Origin: Hemileia vastatrix
Taxonomy: Eukaryota > Basidiomycota > Pucciniomycetes > Pucciniales > Zaghouaniaceae
Length of the DNA: 64,000 nucleotides
Assembly: GCA_030280995.1 (NCBI GenBank)
Contig: JASXTE010000017.1
Span: forward strand, 8,823,998 to 8,887,997
Direction of reading: 5' to 3'
Both the position numbers and the translations under genes were made by a program. Below the pieces are notes generated by a model. That model was not told the origin of the DNA. It made no database searches and saw only the letters and a program-made list of their open reading frames with translations. Below are positions 61,544-64,000 of this stretch, piece after piece; position 1 is the stretch's first letter, and each line of letters starts with the position of its first letter.

Positions 61544-64000
61544 TTATTTCTGTTTAAATTTTTTAAGAAGGGTGGATAAATTAGAAATTTCTTTTTCAGG
61601 TATCCATTTATCAAATTCATTTGATTTCCCTTTAAATCTTAGTAAATACTCAGTTCCTTTTTCTTTAGTAAGGATTCTTTTCTTGAGTATTTTTTCAATC
61701 TCTGCTTTTTCCACAATTTCTTCGGGTTGCTTTTTAGGCCTTCCCCTTCTTGTTGGAAAAAAATCAGGATCATTTGCATGGTAAGGTTTCAATAATGAGA
61801 TAGGGAAAACTGGATGTTTCCTATCATATGGAGCATATAATATGACTTCCACTGCATTATTCCCAGCCATTTTACTTACTACAAAAGGTCCTACAAAGGG
61901 ATCCTTTAATTTAACATTACCTTGTAAGTTAAAATGTAGTGTTGATATGAGGACTTCATCTCCCTTTTTGAATTCAAATTCTTTATGAGATTTGTCCCAC
62001 CTTTTCTTTTCATATTCAAATGATTTTTGGATGCATTCTTCTGCATGCTTTCTACACATTTGTTGCATATGAATAAAGGATTTAGTGCCAGGGTGTATAT
62101 CCAATCTTGGTAATTTATTTAAATGATTTACTGGGGTATTTGGTACGTATCCCAGCCAGAGTTCAAATGGTTTCTTCTCTGTTACAGAATGAGTTGTGCT
62201 ATTATAAGCAAATTCAAGGCCAGGAATTAATTTTACCCAGTCATGTGTGAATTTCTCATTGTCTTTGTATTCTAATCCAAAGGCACAATATCTTCTGATC
62301 ATGTCTTCTAGAGTTTGTATCATCCTCTCAGCCAGCCCATCAGTTTGTGGATGGTGTGCTGTAGACAATTTTAATTGACAACCTGATACTTCCATCAAAG
62401 ATGTCCAGAACTCTGAAGTAAATTTAGGATCTCTGTCAGAGATTATGGCTTTGGGGAACCCAGCAGTATTCATCATCTGAGTCCACCATAGTAATGCCAA
62501 GTCTTTTGCAGATACCTCTTTATGGGTAGGGATAAACTTACAAATTTTTGTTAATCTATCCACTATTACCCAGCAAGAATTGAAACTTTCTTTTCCTGCT
62601 AATGGCAAGCCAGTTACAAAATCCATGTTTATAATTTCCCATGGAGCTTTTGGCTGCTCTATTTGTTGTAACAACCCAGCTCTCTTCCCAGTTAATCTTT
62701 TAGATTTCTGACAAGAGTCACATGTTTCAATGTATTTTTGTACATCCTCTTTCATGTTTATCCACCAGGCTGTATTTTTAACTCTGGTTAATGTTTTGTT
62801 AAAGTCAAAATGACCAGCTAAGATGTCATCATGACAAGTACTCAACATTAACTCTTTCATAGAAGGTGGTATTACTATTACATTGCTTAACTTTTTCCTG
62901 TAATATATATATCCATCTTCAATTGATAGTTTACCTTTTTCCAACGCATTTTTATACTTTGGAGGCAAGGTTTTAATTAATGCACTCATGGAGGCATTTG
63001 TTGGATCATTAAGAATGGTAGATAGTTTAGAAAAATCTTTATCAGATGAATAATTTTCCAATATAGTTTGCATAAACTCTTCTTCTAAATCCACTATATA
63101 AATCCCAAATATATGTATAACCTCATTTTCAGGTACATAAGCTGGGTTGTCAGCATCATTTGGCAAAGGACTTCTGGATAATAAATCCACATTTGAATGC
63201 AATGTTCCTGCTCTGTGAGTGATTGTCATTCTTCCCCTGTACTCTTGTACAGCTAGTTGCCATCTAAACATGTGCCTATTAGGTGTTTTCATGTTTAGTA
63301 ATGATTTTACTGCACTGCAATCTGTTATAAGTTCAAACTTCTGGTCTTCCAGATAGTAATGAAGTTTCTCCAAAGCCCACACCACGGCTAAACATTCTAG
63401 CTGTGTGGCACCATACCTTAATTCTGTTTTTCTTAAGGTTCTGGATATATAACAGATAACTACTTCAGATAATTTTCCATTTATTATCTGTTTCTGCTGT
63501 AAAGCAGCACCTAAACCTATGAAACTTGCATCAGTGTACAAGATAAAAGGTAGGGTGAAATCTGGCAGTCCCAATATTGGAGCTGACATTAAGCATTCCT
63601 TTAATTTATTAAAGGCGTTTTGTCTTTCATTATTCCAAATGAAAGCCTCATTCTTCCTGATTAATGTTGTTAAAGGGGCTGCAATGGATTGGTAATTTTT
63701 AATATATTGTCTATAATATCCACACATACCCAAAAAACTTTGAACCTCTTTTACATTTTTAGGTATCCCAATGTTTTTAATTGCTGCCACCTTATTCTGG
63801 TCAACACAAATTTGTAATCCAGATACAACATGTCCAAGTACTTTCAAGGATTGAAATCCAAACTTACATTTCTTTAATGCAATAGTCATATTAATTTCAT
63901 CCATTTTTTGAAAGACTCTTTTCAGGTGATTTAAATGTTCATCATATGTTTTTGAAAACACTATAATGTCATCAATATAGACCAATAGCCATCCTTCAAC
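61544..64000 (-). CDS. Gypsy-2 chromovirus pol (partial: RT end, RNase H, integrase, chromodomain)
   Basis: Open from the window edge to the stop at 61544, at least 817 codons. RT: LVYIDDIIVFSKTYDEHLNH (catalytic YIDD), LGHVVSGLQICVDQNKVAAI, FLGMCGYYRQYIKNYQSIAA. RNase H: LYTDASFIGLGAALQQ, YGATQLECLAVVWALEKLHY, HRAGTLHSNVDLLSR. Integrase: HDDILAGHFDFNKT and CDSCQKSKRL (zinc finger), INMDFVTGLP, ISDRDPKFTSEFWTSL, HPQTDGLAERMIQTLEDMI (D, D, E), then a GPY/F-like KDPFVGPFVVSKMAGNNAV. C terminus: KRILTKEKGTEYLLRFKG then NEFDKWIPEKEI, a chromodomain, which in chromoviruses directs integration to marked chromatin. No stop or catalytic change seen; the best preserved gene in the window. Confidence 0.92.
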   Translation of the reverse strand, partial: VEGWLLVYIDDIIVFSKTYDEHLNHLKRVFQKMDEINMTIALKKCKFGFQSLKVLGHVVSGLQICVDQNKVAAIKNIGIPKNVKEVQSFLGMCGYYRQYIKNYQSIAAPLTTLIRKNEAFIWNNERQNAFNKLKECLMSAPILGLPDFTLPFILYTDASFIGLGAALQQKQIINGKLSEVVICYISRTLRKTELRYGATQLECLAVVWALEKLHYYLEDQKFELITDCSAVKSLLNMKTPNRHMFRWQLAVQEYRGRMTITHRAGTLHSNVDLLSRSPLPNDADNPAYVPENEVIHIFGIYIVDLEEEFMQTILENYSSDKDFSKLSTILNDPTNASMSALIKTLPPKYKNALEKGKLSIEDGYIYYRKKLSNVIVIPPSMKELMLSTCHDDILAGHFDFNKTLTRVKNTAWWINMKEDVQKYIETCDSCQKSKRLTGKRAGLLQQIEQPKAPWEIINMDFVTGLPLAGKESFNSCWVIVDRLTKICKFIPTHKEVSAKDLALLWWTQMMNTAGFPKAIISDRDPKFTSEFWTSLMEVSGCQLKLSTAHHPQTDGLAERMIQTLEDMIRRYCAFGLEYKDNEKFTHDWVKLIPGLEFAYNSTTHSVTEKKPFELWLGYVPNTPVNHLNKLPRLDIHPGTKSFIHMQQMCRKHAEECIQKSFEYEKKRWDKSHKEFEFKKGDEVLISTLHFNLQGNVKLKDPFVGPFVVSKMAGNNAVEVILYAPYDRKHPVFPISLLKPYHANDPDFFPTRRGRPKKQPEEIVEKAEIEKILKKRILTKEKGTEYLLRFKGKSNEFDKWIPEKEISNLSTLLKKFKQK

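Overview
The window is dense, AT-rich repeat DNA from a filamentous fungus, most likely a basidiomycete and plausibly a rust fungus (Pucciniales). Grounds: spliceosomal introns of about 50 bp with GTAAG donors, a Tnp2-type CACTA transposase of the basidiomycete kind, a Tet-like 2OG-Fe(II) oxygenase fragment of a family expanded in rusts and mushrooms, and several Ty1/copia and Ty3/gypsy lineages. The species assignment is inference. No convincing host housekeeping gene is present.

Layout. (1) 1-1100: on the minus strand, the start of a gag-like gene with two overlapping reading frames, then a leader full of short repeated motifs. (2) 2.3-3.5 kb: a satellite of alternating hairpins, a 115-bp duplication and a GC-rich inverted repeat. 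(3) 4.3-12.3 kb, plus strand: a decayed SNF2/RAD16-like helicase gene, an unrecognised gene and a decayed CACTA (Tnp2) transposase, perhaps the cargo of one large DNA transposon. (4) 12.4-14.7 kb, minus strand: a second dual-frame gag ORF, its leader and an LTR. (5) 14.7-19.7 kb: the 3' end of a gypsy element (gypsy-3) with its LTR, then two reversed LTR fragments carrying a CACTA-type MITE. (6) 19.7-58.2 kb: one old Ty1/copia element (copia-A, minus strand) split by at least five direct insertions: a 13.9-kb gypsy element (gypsy-1, plus strand) in its reverse transcriptase; a fold-back element in its protease, itself holding three further nested layers down to a Harbinger element with a TET-like oxygenase gene; a pogo-like MITE in gag; copia-C exactly in its primer-binding site; and copia-B in its 5' LTR. 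(7) 58.2-59.9 kb: the 5' end of another copia (copia-D, plus strand), cut by (8) the 3' LTR and chromodomain-bearing pol of a chromovirus (gypsy-2, minus strand), which runs off the window at 64,000.

For several insertions the target-site duplication is visible and the host coding frame resumes across it, so the order of insertion can be read directly. Most coding regions carry stops or frameshifts; copia-B and gypsy-2 are the best preserved. The observations most worth following are: the Harbinger-borne TET-like oxygenase; the dual-frame gag seen at two independent loci; the antisense Zn-finger-like ORFs inside gypsy-1; the repeated structured noncoding module of gypsy-1 and gypsy-3; and the alternating hairpin satellite. 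All functional calls come from motif recognition by eye, with no database search.
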